This document shows positions 1 to 8,363 of a DNA stretch of 64,000 bases, one piece after another. Every line of letters starts with the position of its first letter. Position 1 is the first letter of the stretch. Position numbers and translations under genes: made by a program. Below the pieces are notes generated by a model, which saw only the letters and a program-made list of their open reading frames with translations, did not search any database and was not told where the DNA came from. Where the stretch lies: contig CAMTUH010000010.1 of assembly GCA_947084935.1 (NCBI GenBank), positions 1 through 64,000 on the forward strand, written 5' to 3'. Source of the stretch: CAMTUH01 sp947084935. GTDB taxonomy: Bacteria > Pseudomonadota > Gammaproteobacteria > Coxiellales > Coxiellaceae.

Positions 1-85
1 CCCTGAGACAGGGACGTCGAATTTCGCGACCGGTTTATTCCAAGACGGCGCAAGCCGAGGAATGCCGGGAACTCAACATACTTCC
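1..85. repeat. Degenerate copy of a dispersed palindromic repeat
   Basis: The first ~85 bases align by eye with the reverse complement of about 9560-9640. Shared blocks include GTCGAATTTCGCG and GGCGCAAGC followed by GAGGARTGCCGGGA. It is a decayed, inverted relative of part of the nested palindrome before higA. The rest of the stretch up to kdsA (to 172) shows no open frame that I recognise; it probably holds the kdsA leader. Confidence 0.55.
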
Positions 86-172
86 GGATCGTTCGGGAGA
101 ATCTTCGATCTCCCAGATGCAGACAACTGAAAACCGCTTGTTATTTTAAGTAGAGTTATTTAGAGTGATCCC

Positions 173-1009
173 ATGCAAATCGCTGGTTTTGAAATAGGCT
201 TAGATAAGCCGCTTTTTTTAATTGCGGGACCGTGCGTGATTGAGAACGAGCAGTTAGTCATGGATACGGCAGGCACGCTCAAGGAAATCACAAATGCCCT
301 CAAAATTCCATTTATTTTTAAGTGTTCTTTTGACAAAGCAAATCGCTCTTCACATTTGAGTTACCGCGGGCCGGGAATAGAAAAGGGTTTGGCAATTCTC
401 GAGAAGGTGAAAAAAACACTCAAAGTGCCTGTGTTAACTGACGTACACGAAGACACGCCACTTGCAGAAGTTGCCTCGGTTGTCGACGTGCTGCAAACAC
501 CCGCTTTTTTATGCCGACAAAGTAACTTCATTCGCAACGTGGCTGCGCAGGGTAAAGCGGTGAATATCAAAAAAGGACAGTTTTTGGCGCCGTGGGACAT
601 GAAGCAAGTAGTCGCAAAAGCGTGGTCCACCGGAAATCAACAAATCCTGGTGTGTGAGCGTGGTACTTCTTTTGGCTATAATAATTTAATTTCCGACATG
701 CGCTCTTTGGTGGTGTTGCGTGAGACTGCGTGTCCCGTAGTATTTGACGCAACGCATTCGGTTCAACTGCCGGGTGGAAAAGGGACGAGTTCGGGTGGCC
801 AACGCGAATTCGTTCCGGTTTTAGCTCGAGCGGCAGTTGCAGCGGGTATTTCCGGTATTTTTATGGAAACGCATCCCGATCCGGATCGTGCGTTAAGCGA
901 CGGTCCCAATTCCTGGCCCCTGGATAAAATGGCATCCCTGCTTGAGACGTTGAGTATTATTGACCGCACCGTAAAACAACGCGGTTTTTTAGAGAATAAC
1001 GAGTTATAA
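173..1009 (+). CDS. kdsA: 3-deoxy-8-phosphooctulonate (KDO-8-P) synthase
   Basis: Cytoplasmic aldolase-type enzyme joining phosphoenolpyruvate and arabinose-5-phosphate to give KDO-8-phosphate, the precursor of the inner-core LPS sugar KDO. The 278-residue length is typical of KdsA. The N-terminal FLIAGPCVIEN, the KCSFDKANRSS phosphate-binding segment and VFDATHSVQLPG are hallmark motifs of the DAHP/KDO synthase family. ATG 173 gives the expected start. It is followed after 10 bases by eno, the same neighbourhood seen in many gammaproteobacteria, so kdsA, eno, ftsB and surE are likely one operon. Confidence 0.96.
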   Translation: MQIAGFEIGLDKPLFLIAGPCVIENEQLVMDTAGTLKEITNALKIPFIFKCSFDKANRSSHLSYRGPGIEKGLAILEKVKKTLKVPVLTDVHEDTPLAEVASVVDVLQTPAFLCRQSNFIRNVAAQGKAVNIKKGQFLAPWDMKQVVAKAWSTGNQQILVCERGTSFGYNNLISDMRSLVVLRETACPVVFDATHSVQLPGGKGTSSGGQREFVPVLARAAVAAGISGIFMETHPDPDRALSDGPNSWPLDKMASLLETLSIIDRTVKQRGFLENNEL

Positions 1010-1019
1010 TCATCATTCC

Positions 1020-2291
1020 ATGAGCACCATTACGGACATTGATGCCAGTGAAATACTGGATTCACGAGGAAACCCAACCATTTCCGTTGAAGTGACATTG
1101 TCGTCGGGAACCCGAGGGCATGCTGCGGTTCCGTCGGGAGCTTCGACGGGGAAACGCGAAGCGTTAGAGTTACGCGATAATGATCCTAAACGTTATAACG
1201 GGAAGGGCGTTTTAAAAGCCATCGAAAACGTGAATGGCCCCATTCGCGATGTTTTACTGGGTCAAGATCCCACGGTTCAAGAAGACGTGGACCGCATCCT
1301 GATTGAATGTGATGGCACGGAAAATAAAGCCAAGCTTGGAGCTAATGCTATTTTGGGTGTTTCGCTCGCTGTTGCTTACGTGGCCGCGAAAGATGCGCGC
1401 ATCCCTTTATACCGTTATCTCGGTGGAGAAGGGCCGTTTTCCATGCCAGTGCCAATGATGAACGTGATTAATGGTGGTGCGCACGCGAATAATAATCTCG
1501 ATTTTCAGGAATTCATGATTGTCCCCGTGGGCGCACCAACGTTTGCCGAAGCGCTTCAGAGCGGAGCGGAGATTTTTCATGCGCTAAAGAAAAAGTTGAT
1601 TGCTCGCGGCTTGATGACGGCGGTTGGTGATGAGGGGGGCTTCGCCCCGGATTTGCCGCATAATGAAGCGGCTTTTGAATTAATTTTAGAAGCAATAAAC
1701 GATGCAGGTTATCGGCCAGGAAAGGATATTTATCTGGCTTTGGATGCTGCGAGTTCGGAGTTGTTCGAAAATAATTATTACGCATTTGAAGGAGGGCGGT
1801 TAACCAGCGATGCGATGATCGATCGGTTAGCCGCTTGGGTGGACAAATACCCAATTATTTCTATTGAGGACGGTCTTGCGGAAAACGACTGGGACGGCTG
1901 GAAGCGGTTGACGGAACGATTGGGTCGACGTGTGCAGTTGGTGGGCGATGATGTTTTCGTCACAAATCCGCGGATTTTGGCGGAGGGCATCGAGAATAAA
2001 ATTGGCAATGCGATTTTGATCAAGCTCAATCAAATCGGAACATTGACTGAAACGCTGGCCGCCGTCGGACTTGCCAAAAGCGTGGATTATGGTGTAATTA
2101 TTTCGCATCGATCGGGTGAGACTGAGGACACCACGATTGCGGATTTAGCGGTTGCAACGGCGGCGGGGCAAATTAAAACGGGATCTTTGTGCCGTTCGGA
2201 TCGTGTGGCCAAGTACAACCGATTATTGTACATTGAGCGCGAACTGCGCGAGCAAGCACCGTATGCAGGGAAAAAGGCTTTTCCTGTTTAA
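1020..2291 (+). CDS. eno: Enolase (phosphopyruvate hydratase)
   Basis: Glycolytic and gluconeogenic enzyme interconverting 2-phosphoglycerate and phosphoenolpyruvate; in many bacteria also part of the RNA degradosome. The 423-residue protein is slightly shorter than typical enolases (about 430). Family signatures are visible: the N-terminal SRGNPT, GAHANNNLDFQEFM, AVGDEGGFAP, SIEDGLAENDWDGW and the catalytic-lysine region ILIKLNQIGT followed by SHRSGETEDT. It lies 10 bases after kdsA and 18 bases before the chosen ftsB start, which fits co-transcription. Confidence 0.97.
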   Translation: MSTITDIDASEILDSRGNPTISVEVTLSSGTRGHAAVPSGASTGKREALELRDNDPKRYNGKGVLKAIENVNGPIRDVLLGQDPTVQEDVDRILIECDGTENKAKLGANAILGVSLAVAYVAAKDARIPLYRYLGGEGPFSMPVPMMNVINGGAHANNNLDFQEFMIVPVGAPTFAEALQSGAEIFHALKKKLIARGLMTAVGDEGGFAPDLPHNEAAFELILEAINDAGYRPGKDIYLALDAASSELFENNYYAFEGGRLTSDAMIDRLAAWVDKYPIISIEDGLAENDWDGWKRLTERLGRRVQLVGDDVFVTNPRILAEGIENKIGNAILIKLNQIGTLTETLAAVGLAKSVDYGVIISHRSGETEDTTIADLAVATAAGQIKTGSLCRSDRVAKYNRLLYIERELREQAPYAGKKAFPV

Positions 2292-2309
2292 TACAAGGAC
2301 GTGATTTTC

Positions 2310-2579
2310 ATGAAGCCAATGGTCTTAATTTTGGTTGCTTTGGTCGGTTTACTGCAGTACCAACTGTGGTTTGCGCCGGGCGGTGTTGTTTCGGCTTATC
2401 GATTAAGCAGAAACATTACGCAACAAAGCACGGTCAATAAAAAATTATCCGAACGCAATACGGAATTAGTGGCAGACATTAACGATTTAAAAACCGGTGA
2501 TGAAGCTATCGAAGAACGCGCGCGTAACGATTTAGGAATGACCAAAAAGGGCGAAGTGTTTTATCAAGTGGTGAAGTGA
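2310..2579 (+). CDS. ftsB: Cell-division protein FtsB
   Basis: Small bitopic divisome protein that pairs with FtsL and FtsQ. The 89-residue product has one N-terminal membrane segment (about residues 4-20), then a heptad-rich coiled coil (about 30-65) and the conserved C-terminal pattern EERARNDLGMTKKGEVFY. ATG 2310 is preferred over GTG 2301 because AAGGA at 2295-2299 is well spaced only from the ATG. The eno-ftsB pairing is conserved in gammaproteobacteria; ispD, often found next, is absent here. Confidence 0.9.
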   Translation: MKPMVLILVALVGLLQYQLWFAPGGVVSAYRLSRNITQQSTVNKKLSERNTELVADINDLKTGDEAIEERARNDLGMTKKGEVFYQVVK

Positions 2580-2604
2580 CACGCCGAATGCTAAGCTTGG
2601 GCAC

Positions 2605-3375
2605 ATGGAAAAAAACGTTCGTAATCAAATTCGTGTACTGTTATCCAATGATGACGGGGTGTATGCAAAAGGTTTGGCGGAATTAAAAAAGGCCATTGAA
2701 GCAATTGCGTATGTCGACGTCGTTGCTCCCGATCGCAACCGCAGTGGTGCGAGCAACTCGTTGTCGCTCAATTATCCGCTCCACATTAAGCATTTAGGTG
2801 ACGGCATTATCAGCGTTGAAGGTACGCCGACCGATTGCGTCCACTTAGCCATCACCGGATTATTATCTCAGGTGCCTGACATGGTCATGACGGGTATTAA
2901 CGAAGGGCCTAATTTGGGGGATGACGTGTGGTATTCCGGGACGGTTGCAGCGGCCATGGAGGGACGATTTTTGGGATTGCCGGCGATCGCTTTTTCATTG
3001 GCGGGGGAGCGATTTCAGCATCACGAAACAGCGGCGCGAGTGGCGCGCCAATTAATGGAACACGTGCTTTCAGATCCCCTGCCCCCGAGTACGATTTTAA
3101 ACGTGAACGTTCCGGATTTACCGTTCGATCGAGTTAAAGGATTTGAGGTTACGCGTTTAGGTACGCGGCACCGTGCTGAGCCAACGATTCGTCAAATAGA
3201 TCCACGAGGGCATCCGATTTATTGGGTCGGTCCCGCAGGACCGGAACAAGACGCGGGCCCAGGAACAGATTTCTATGCGATCAATCACGATCGCGTATCG
3301 ATTACCCCTTTACGTGTCGATCTCACGCACTATGAAGCGTTTGATCAATTGTCGAGTTGGGTGAAGCGGTTGTGA
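2605..3375 (+). CDS. surE: 5'/3'-nucleotidase SurE
   Basis: Metal-dependent phosphatase acting on nucleoside monophosphates and linked to stationary-phase survival. The N-terminal VLLSNDDGVYAKG (the DD metal-binding motif), DRNRSGASNSLS, VEGTPTDCVH and GINEGPNLGDDVWYSGTV are diagnostic. The length of 256 residues is normal. In many relatives surE is followed by pcm, nlpD and rpoS. Here pcm is absent and a palindromic element fills the gap to nlpD. Confidence 0.95.
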   Translation: MEKNVRNQIRVLLSNDDGVYAKGLAELKKAIEAIAYVDVVAPDRNRSGASNSLSLNYPLHIKHLGDGIISVEGTPTDCVHLAITGLLSQVPDMVMTGINEGPNLGDDVWYSGTVAAAMEGRFLGLPAIAFSLAGERFQHHETAARVARQLMEHVLSDPLPPSTILNVNVPDLPFDRVKGFEVTRLGTRHRAEPTIRQIDPRGHPIYWVGPAGPEQDAGPGTDFYAINHDRVSITPLRVDLTHYEAFDQLSSWVKRL

Positions 3376-3559
3376 GGTGACTCTGGGGCCAGAAACTAAA
3401 TAGGCAGCATTTTTTCTGTAAATTTTCTCTCGGGGTCCTGTCGCCTGCGGCACCCCATCGTGCTCGTGCCTGCGCGCGATGGGGTCCCCGCCTCCGGCGC
3501 CACCCCTCGGGCTATTTGCGCTTTATCGTCCATGCTGAGTTTCTGGCTCCAGAGCCACC
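3376..3559. mobile_element. MITE-like element with 22-bp terminal inverted repeats
   Basis: Bases 3376-3397 and the reverse complement of 3538-3559 agree at 20 of 22 positions. The 184-bp body carries further GC-rich internal palindromes, such as the CCCCATCG/CGATGGGG arms near 3453-3484, and no gene of its own. It starts immediately after the surE stop codon. Non-autonomous elements of this kind have been described in Coxiella, but I cannot assign this copy to a named family. Confidence 0.7.
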
Positions 3560-3573
3560 ATAGTGAGAGGTAT

Positions 3574-4347
3574 ATGAAGGGGCGAATTTTAATTTTTTTT
3601 GTTTTTCTGCTGCCGTTCGCGTTGACGGCGTGCATGACGGATACGCCCGCACCGGTGGTTGAGGGTTGGCAGCAACCGAATGCAAAGTCCGGATTTTATC
3701 GTGTCCAACAAGGGGATACTTTATATTCCATTGCCTGGGCTTACAATTTGGATTATCGCGCACTGGCGATGGCCAATCAGTTGACGCCTCCCTATCGAAT
3801 TTATTTAGGCCAAACTTTGCGCATGACAATCATGCCACCCACGATTACTTCGCCCGCATCAGAAAAGCTCCCCGTGTTAGTGCAGAAAAAATCCATTCCC
3901 GCTCTTCCCAAAAGACAGCCGAAGTTTGTTCAAAACAAGCCTTATGTTGCTCCGTGGCAGCCAGAAAGGCTTGCTTCTCGAGTAGAGCGTTGGAACTGGC
4001 CAGTAAAAGGTCGCGTGGTGAGCCGTTTTTCATCCGCTTTGGCGGGTAACAAAGGGGTGGACATTGCGGGACGATACGGGCAATCGGTTCGCGCATCCGC
4101 CGATGGAGTAGTTGTTTATAGTGGTGCTGGAGTACGAGGTTATGGTAATCTAATAATTGTAAAGCATAACAACAGTTACCTAAGCGCTTATGCGTTCAAT
4201 AAACGGATCCTCGTCAGGGAAGGCAGTAGGGTTCGCGCTGGCCAGGTAATCGCTGAGATGGGGCGTGATGATGCAGGACGCACGATGCTCCATTTTGAAA
4301 TTCGGCGTGATGGCAAGCCCGTAAATCCGCTCCAGTACTTATCGTGA
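3574..4347 (+). CDS. nlpD: NlpD-type murein hydrolase activator lipoprotein
   Basis: Outer-membrane lipoprotein expected to activate amidases at the division septum. The 257-residue product has a lipoprotein signal ending in the lipobox LTAC (about residue 19), a LysM domain (about 43-90, YRVQQGDTLYSIAWAYN) and a C-terminal LytM/M23 domain (about 150-257). The LytM domain looks catalytically degenerate: the usual zinc-binding histidine before GVDIAG is replaced by Asn, and only HFEI of the HxH motif remains, as in NlpD/EnvC activators. ATG 3574 is chosen for the lipobox and GAGAGG; the frame stays open upstream into the palindromic element to 3460. Confidence 0.9.
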   Translation: MKGRILIFFVFLLPFALTACMTDTPAPVVEGWQQPNAKSGFYRVQQGDTLYSIAWAYNLDYRALAMANQLTPPYRIYLGQTLRMTIMPPTITSPASEKLPVLVQKKSIPALPKRQPKFVQNKPYVAPWQPERLASRVERWNWPVKGRVVSRFSSALAGNKGVDIAGRYGQSVRASADGVVVYSGAGVRGYGNLIIVKHNNSYLSAYAFNKRILVREGSRVRAGQVIAEMGRDDAGRTMLHFEIRRDGKPVNPLQYLS

Positions 4348-4417
4348 ATAAGTTCCATTGACGAAGACCGAGAGGTAATATGATCATTGCTTTCGAATTG
4401 CGTTAAGGACGACGACG

Positions 4418-5476
4418 ATGAGAAAAAAAACAAAAAAACAATCGATCAAACGACCACCGCGCAAGCCGAAAAAAACAAGCGCTCCAGAAAAGTCGAAGAA
4501 AAAACCATCGCGAAGAAGAACACAAACCGCAACGGACCACAGCCTTATCTTTGCAAAGAGTAAAAAACAAAAATCGGCGGCTAAAGACGATAAGGCGCTG
4601 GCGCTCGCTAAAGCCAACACACGCAAATCCGTACGCGAACACCGCAGCACCGATCCCACGCAAATTTATTTGCGGGAATTGGGCTATCAAGCGCTGCTGA
4701 CGGCGAAGGAGGAAGTGCAGTTGGCGCGACGATTGCACAAAGGTGACAAAGAAGCGCGGAGACGAATGATTGAATGCAATTTGCGATTAGTCGTTAAAAT
4801 TGCGCGGCATTACGTCAATCGGGGTTTGGCTTTTTTGGATTTGATTGAGGAAGGCAATTTAGGTTTGATGACGGCGGTTGAAAAATTTGATCCGGAGCGG
4901 GGTTTTCGCTTTTCCACGTACGCGACGTGGTGGATACGTCAAACCATCGAGCGCGCGATCATGAATCAAAGCCGAACCGTGCGTTTGCCGATTCACGTGA
5001 TTAAAGAACTCAATATTTATTTGCGTGCAGCAAAAAAACTCACGCAACAGTTGGATCATGAGGCGACGCCTGAGGAAGTCGCAAATCTGGTTGATAAGCC
5101 CGTTGAGGACATTCGTCGAATCATGAATCTTGCGCCCGATACAACGTCCATCGATACACCAGTTTCCGACGATGGGCAAAAGACGTTAATCGATACCTTG
5201 GCTGATGATAATAATATTGATCCAGCACGCTTAATCCAGAATGTGGATCTGCACGGCCATATTGAGCGGTGGCTCAATCAATTGGATGGGCGTTATCGTG
5301 AGGTAGTCATCCGTCGGTTCGGCTTACACGATCATGAAAAAGGAACGTTGGAATCCGTCGGAAAGGCCGTAGGTTTGACGCGTGAACGCGTGCGACAAAT
5401 TCAACTGGATGCGTTGACTCAATTGAAGGATATTCTTTCCACGGAAGGGGTGACCGGGGAAGAAGTTAAGGATTAA
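4418..5476 (+). CDS. rpoS: RNA polymerase sigma factor RpoS with basic N-terminal extension
   Basis: Stationary-phase/general stress sigma factor. Region 1.2 begins near residue 77 (DPTQIYLRELGY). Region 2 (NLRLVVKIARHYVNRG, FSTYATWWIRQTIERA), region 3 (RTVRLPIHVIKELN) and region 4 helix-turn-helix (VGLTRERVRQIQ) are intact. The 352-residue length slightly exceeds the E. coli protein (about 330). The first ~75 residues are strongly lysine/arginine-rich rather than acidic as in E. coli RpoS. ATG 4418 follows AAGGACGACGACG. Placement after nlpD is classical, and rpoS promoters often lie inside nlpD. Confidence 0.95.
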   Translation: MRKKTKKQSIKRPPRKPKKTSAPEKSKKKPSRRRTQTATDHSLIFAKSKKQKSAAKDDKALALAKANTRKSVREHRSTDPTQIYLRELGYQALLTAKEEVQLARRLHKGDKEARRRMIECNLRLVVKIARHYVNRGLAFLDLIEEGNLGLMTAVEKFDPERGFRFSTYATWWIRQTIERAIMNQSRTVRLPIHVIKELNIYLRAAKKLTQQLDHEATPEEVANLVDKPVEDIRRIMNLAPDTTSIDTPVSDDGQKTLIDTLADDNNIDPARLIQNVDLHGHIERWLNQLDGRYREVVIRRFGLHDHEKGTLESVGKAVGLTRERVRQIQLDALTQLKDILSTEGVTGEEVKD

Positions 5477-5558
5477 AATTTTTTACGGATTGACATCCTT
5501 GCCACAATAAGAAACACTCTACGGTTTTGGTGCTACAACCGTCGATACTTAGGGCAGA

Positions 5559-6056
5559 ATGATGCACGGAAAGGCATCCCTGAAATACTCTATCCACTGG
5601 CTGTTCGAGCAATATAAAAATATTGTTCGACTTTATGCCCGGAAATACCCCTTTAAAATAATTGATATCGAGCAACACGATGGTGGAGGTGAAACTCAAT
5701 TTGTCATTAAAATTGAGTATCGAATTTCAACCATAAAAAAAACTGCCCATGAGTTGGTCGCACACCCGGATTTTTTAGAAGGATTTTCAAGGAGCGATGT
5801 CCAAATCATTACTTATCACTTTTTCATCAATAATCAAAAACCTCAATATGAGTTAATCGGAGAAAAGCGAGCGGTAAACGGCACAGCCCTATTGCTTAAG
5901 GATAATAAGTGTTCCGTGACGCACGTCAAAAATGTCTCTGATTTTAGAGGCATCAAAAAATATATTTCAAAACTGAACCCAAAATCTGCATTTAGAATTG
6001 GTTTTTTAATGGGGACAAATTCAAAACGAAAATATCATGCTAAAACCTCGCGCTGA
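5559..6056 (+). CDS. Hypothetical protein
   Basis: A 165-residue soluble protein that I do not recognise. No signal peptide or membrane segment is evident, and the N-terminal half is rich in aromatic and basic residues (FEQYKNIVRLYARKYPFKI). Two ATG codons (5559 and 5562) follow AGGG; either may be used. It overlaps the start of the VUT transporter by 20 bases, so the two are probably translationally coupled. The AT content is higher than that of the nlpD-rpoS block, which suggests a different history. Confidence 0.6.
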   Translation: MMHGKASLKYSIHWLFEQYKNIVRLYARKYPFKIIDIEQHDGGGETQFVIKIEYRISTIKKTAHELVAHPDFLEGFSRSDVQIITYHFFINNQKPQYELIGEKRAVNGTALLLKDNKCSVTHVKNVSDFRGIKKYISKLNPKSAFRIGFLMGTNSKRKYHAKTSR

Positions 6057-6771
6057 ATATATACAATCCAATTATGTGATAGTTTTCGCAATGCTGTATT
6101 GTATGGCGCTTGTCATTCCGGTAGTGCTCGCATACCGACCAGTGGCATTCGGCTTTTTTTCTGCAATACCTGGCGGCGCTCTTATTTTTCCTTCAACCTA
6201 TTTATTCGGTGATATTATTAGCGAGGTATACGGCTATAAGATAGCGAGGCAAATACTGTGGTGTTCCATTGGCGCGGAAATTTTATTTGCGCTTGGGATA
6301 ACAGCAGTAATATATTCTCCATTTCCCAAAGGATGGCAGCAATATCACGAATACGTTGATGTTCTTGGGCATTCTTTACGGTTTGTAATGGCCAGCATCT
6401 TAGGGACAACCATAAGCGAATTCGTAAATATCTATATTATTAGTAAGTCTAAAATTTATTATAAAGGTAGGCATTTTTGGCTAAGAAGCCTATTTTCAAG
6501 TGCGACGGGAGAAATAATTTTAACGATTATCGTTTACTCAATCACATTTATGGGTATTTTTTCATTTATGGAAGTTATAAGGCTGATGATAAACGGGTAT
6601 CTGTACAAGGTTGCTTTTTCAACGATAGGTGTCATTCCGGTAGTATTAATCACCACTTATCTTAAGAAAAAAGAAAATATAGATGTTTACGATCACAGTA
6701 CCAATTTTAATCCTTTTATATTCGCATTGGAAAATTCTCACTTAAAGTCTGCTCCTAAATCGCCTATTTGA
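6037..6771 (+). CDS. yhhQ: VUT/YhhQ family transporter (probable queuosine-precursor uptake)
   Basis: Integral inner-membrane protein of 244 residues with about six hydrophobic segments (around residues 12-32, 40-60, 70-95, 112-135, 150-180, 185-210). The pattern FPSTYLFGDIISEVYGYKIAR is characteristic of the VUT/YhhQ family, whose E. coli member imports the queuosine precursors preQ0 and preQ1. An obligate intracellular bacterium would plausibly salvage these. ATG 6037 overlaps the upstream hypothetical gene. Its 3' end overlaps the converging methyltransferase gene by 30 bases. Confidence 0.85.
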   Translation: MLKPRAEYIQSNYVIVFAMLYCMALVIPVVLAYRPVAFGFFSAIPGGALIFPSTYLFGDIISEVYGYKIARQILWCSIGAEILFALGITAVIYSPFPKGWQQYHEYVDVLGHSLRFVMASILGTTISEFVNIYIISKSKIYYKGRHFWLRSLFSSATGEIILTIIVYSITFMGIFSFMEVIRLMINGYLYKVAFSTIGVIPVVLITTYLKKKENIDVYDHSTNFNPFIFALENSHLKSAPKSPI

Positions 6772-7596
6772 GGAGTCAAGGTTACTTTGATTTGTTGGAA
6801 AAAATTTCTGGGCATATATTTCTAATATATTAAACGTCATAAATACACTACCGTCCTCACCAGCAGGGCTTCGTCTTAAATAGGCCTCGCCAATCGACTC
6901 CATATACTCGTCTCTTTTATCTTTTGGCACGCAATTAACGTGCGGCAACCAGGATTTTACAAAATTTAGTAAGGTAGCAATGTCGCGAAATTTATATGTA
7001 ATTGGCTTTGATTGGATGCTGAGTACTTCAAAGCCCGCTTTAACGAGCAGTTTCTTGTATTGAGTTGGGGTGTAGAAAGTACGGGGATTCACAAAGTCGT
7101 TAAAGTACTCAGACCACTGATCGGATGAAACGGACTCATCAACGATAGACCACAACGGTTCATGACGCATTCCAAAAGTTAAGATTAATTTTCCAGTGTC
7201 TTTAAGAATCGACTGTATTCTCGACAGAGCAAGCAGTTGCTCTTGTGGACTTAACCAATGTAGCGCATTGGCGGAAAAGACCCAATCCACTCTTTTAGGA
7301 AGGGTAAGGTTCTTTGCATCTGCAGTAAAAAACGTAATATTTGGATATTGTGCAGCAGGATAGGCTTTTTTCGCAAACTCGATTGCTTTTACAGAAATGT
7401 CAAACGCATAAACTTTCCCTACGTATTTGGAAAGATAAACAGAAATAGCTCCAGTGCCACAACCCATATCAACAAGGATATCATCGGTTTTGAATTGCGC
7501 TTGAAATTGATCAATAAGCTCTTGAGCAGTGGCTATTTGTGGCTGGGAGTGTTCACTATATTCATGTGGGTTATTGCTGCCTCGTTCGGTTCTCAT
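6742..7596 (-). CDS. Class I SAM-dependent methyltransferase
   Basis: A 284-residue Rossmann-fold methyltransferase. Motif I is VDMGCGTGAISVYLS (about residues 43-57), the acidic end of strand 2 is AFDIS, and motif post-II is FFTADAKN with NALHWLSP following, a layout seen in small-molecule methyltransferases. The substrate cannot be inferred. ATG 7596 is chosen over GTG 7602 because GAGG lies seven bases upstream. The gene follows the S24-type regulator by about 10 bases on the same strand, so the two are probably one operon and the regulator may control it. Confidence 0.85.
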   Translation of the reverse strand: MRTERGSNNPHEYSEHSQPQIATAQELIDQFQAQFKTDDILVDMGCGTGAISVYLSKYVGKVYAFDISVKAIEFAKKAYPAAQYPNITFFTADAKNLTLPKRVDWVFSANALHWLSPQEQLLALSRIQSILKDTGKLILTFGMRHEPLWSIVDESVSSDQWSEYFNDFVNPRTFYTPTQYKKLLVKAGFEVLSIQSKPITYKFRDIATLLNFVKSWLPHVNCVPKDKRDEYMESIGEAYLRRSPAGEDGSVFMTFNILEIYAQKFFPTNQSNLDSSNRRFRSRL

Positions 7597-7605
7597 AGTC
7601 ACACC

Positions 7606-8253
7606 TCAGTCGACAAGATTAACAATGGTTTGAACGACAACACCAATGATTCTGTCTTTTTCTCCCAGTTGTTGAGATATTTCAGCTTGACCTGGGGTGA
7701 CAAAAAACCGAATATCATCATCGAAAACAATTTCTTTTAAATTAACAAATTTTTGACCCTTTAGTGCAACGATAACAAAGTCTCCATTTCCGGGTTCTAC
7801 TTCGGGATCAACAATAATAATTGATCCCTTTTGAAATTGGGGCTCCATGCTGGCTGTATTTATATTTAATGCAAAAGCATGTTTACTTGTAACGTGCTCG
7901 GTGAGCACCCGCTTAGCTTCTCTTTTTTTGCTAAAAAATTCTTCTGGGTTATAAGCTTCATGCCAATTCAGTGCTGGAACAGAGTTGTCGGTTGCGGTAG
8001 CACGGTATTTTCCCAGGTCATCTTCTCTGAGCGGTATCTCACCAATTAACTGCCCTACGGGGATAGAAAAAAAATTTGCAATAATACTTAAAGAATCAAG
8101 AGTTGGGTTGGGATTCTTTTCTTTTATTAATCTGTTGATGACCGATTTGGAAATACCCGTCTTGCGAGAAAGCTCGCGCTCGCTTAATGCCGCTTTGCGC
8201 ATCAGTAAAGAAAGTATGTTGCCAATTTTGTTTCCCAATCCAGTGCCCCCCAA
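7606..8253 (-). CDS. XRE-family repressor with S24 (LexA/CI-like) C-terminal domain
   Basis: 215 residues. An N-terminal helix-turn-helix (about residues 18-60: LSERELSRKTGISKSVINRL) is joined to a C-terminal S24 peptidase-like domain (about 125-210). The serine lies in NTASMEPQF and a candidate catalytic lysine in KGQKFVNLKEI, so self-cleavage is possible. This is typical of phage CI-like repressors. It is divergent from the 110-aa gene at 8364 across a dyad-symmetric region and upstream of a methyltransferase; no other phage gene is adjacent. It may respond to DNA damage. Confidence 0.85.
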   Translation of the reverse strand: MGGTGLGNKIGNILSLLMRKAALSERELSRKTGISKSVINRLIKEKNPNPTLDSLSIIANFFSIPVGQLIGEIPLREDDLGKYRATATDNSVPALNWHEAYNPEEFFSKKREAKRVLTEHVTSKHAFALNINTASMEPQFQKGSIIIVDPEVEPGNGDFVIVALKGQKFVNLKEIVFDDDIRFFVTPGQAEISQQLGEKDRIIGVVVQTIVNLVD

Positions 8254-8260
8254 CGCTGTC

Positions 8261-8305
8261 GGACTTTAAAAAAACCAATTATAGGTATTGACTCTTTTAA
8301 AGTCC
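8261..8305. promoter_or_regulatory. Inverted-repeat operator between divergent promoters
   Basis: Perfect 11-base arms GGACTTTAAAA (8261-8271) and TTTTAAAGTCC (8295-8305) are separated by 23 bases. Between them on the minus strand is a consensus -10 TATAAT (8278-8283) with TGGACT about 17 bases upstream, reading toward the repressor gene. The left arm would sit near the repressor start point. The right arm overlaps the repressor -35 and the spacer of the plus-strand promoter. This is the arrangement expected for an autoregulated repressor that also controls the divergent gene. Confidence 0.7.
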
Positions 8306-8316
8306 ATCGGTACCAT
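8288..8316 (+). promoter_or_regulatory. Sigma-70-type promoter for the 110-aa gene
   Basis: TTGACT (8288-8293), a 17-base spacer and TACCAT (8311-8316) read toward the gene at 8364. The right operator arm lies inside the spacer, so repressor binding there would block this promoter. Confidence 0.55.
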
Positions 8317-8363
8317 TGTTTACAGCCTCTTAGCTTATTGGATTTTATTAAGGAGTAACACAA

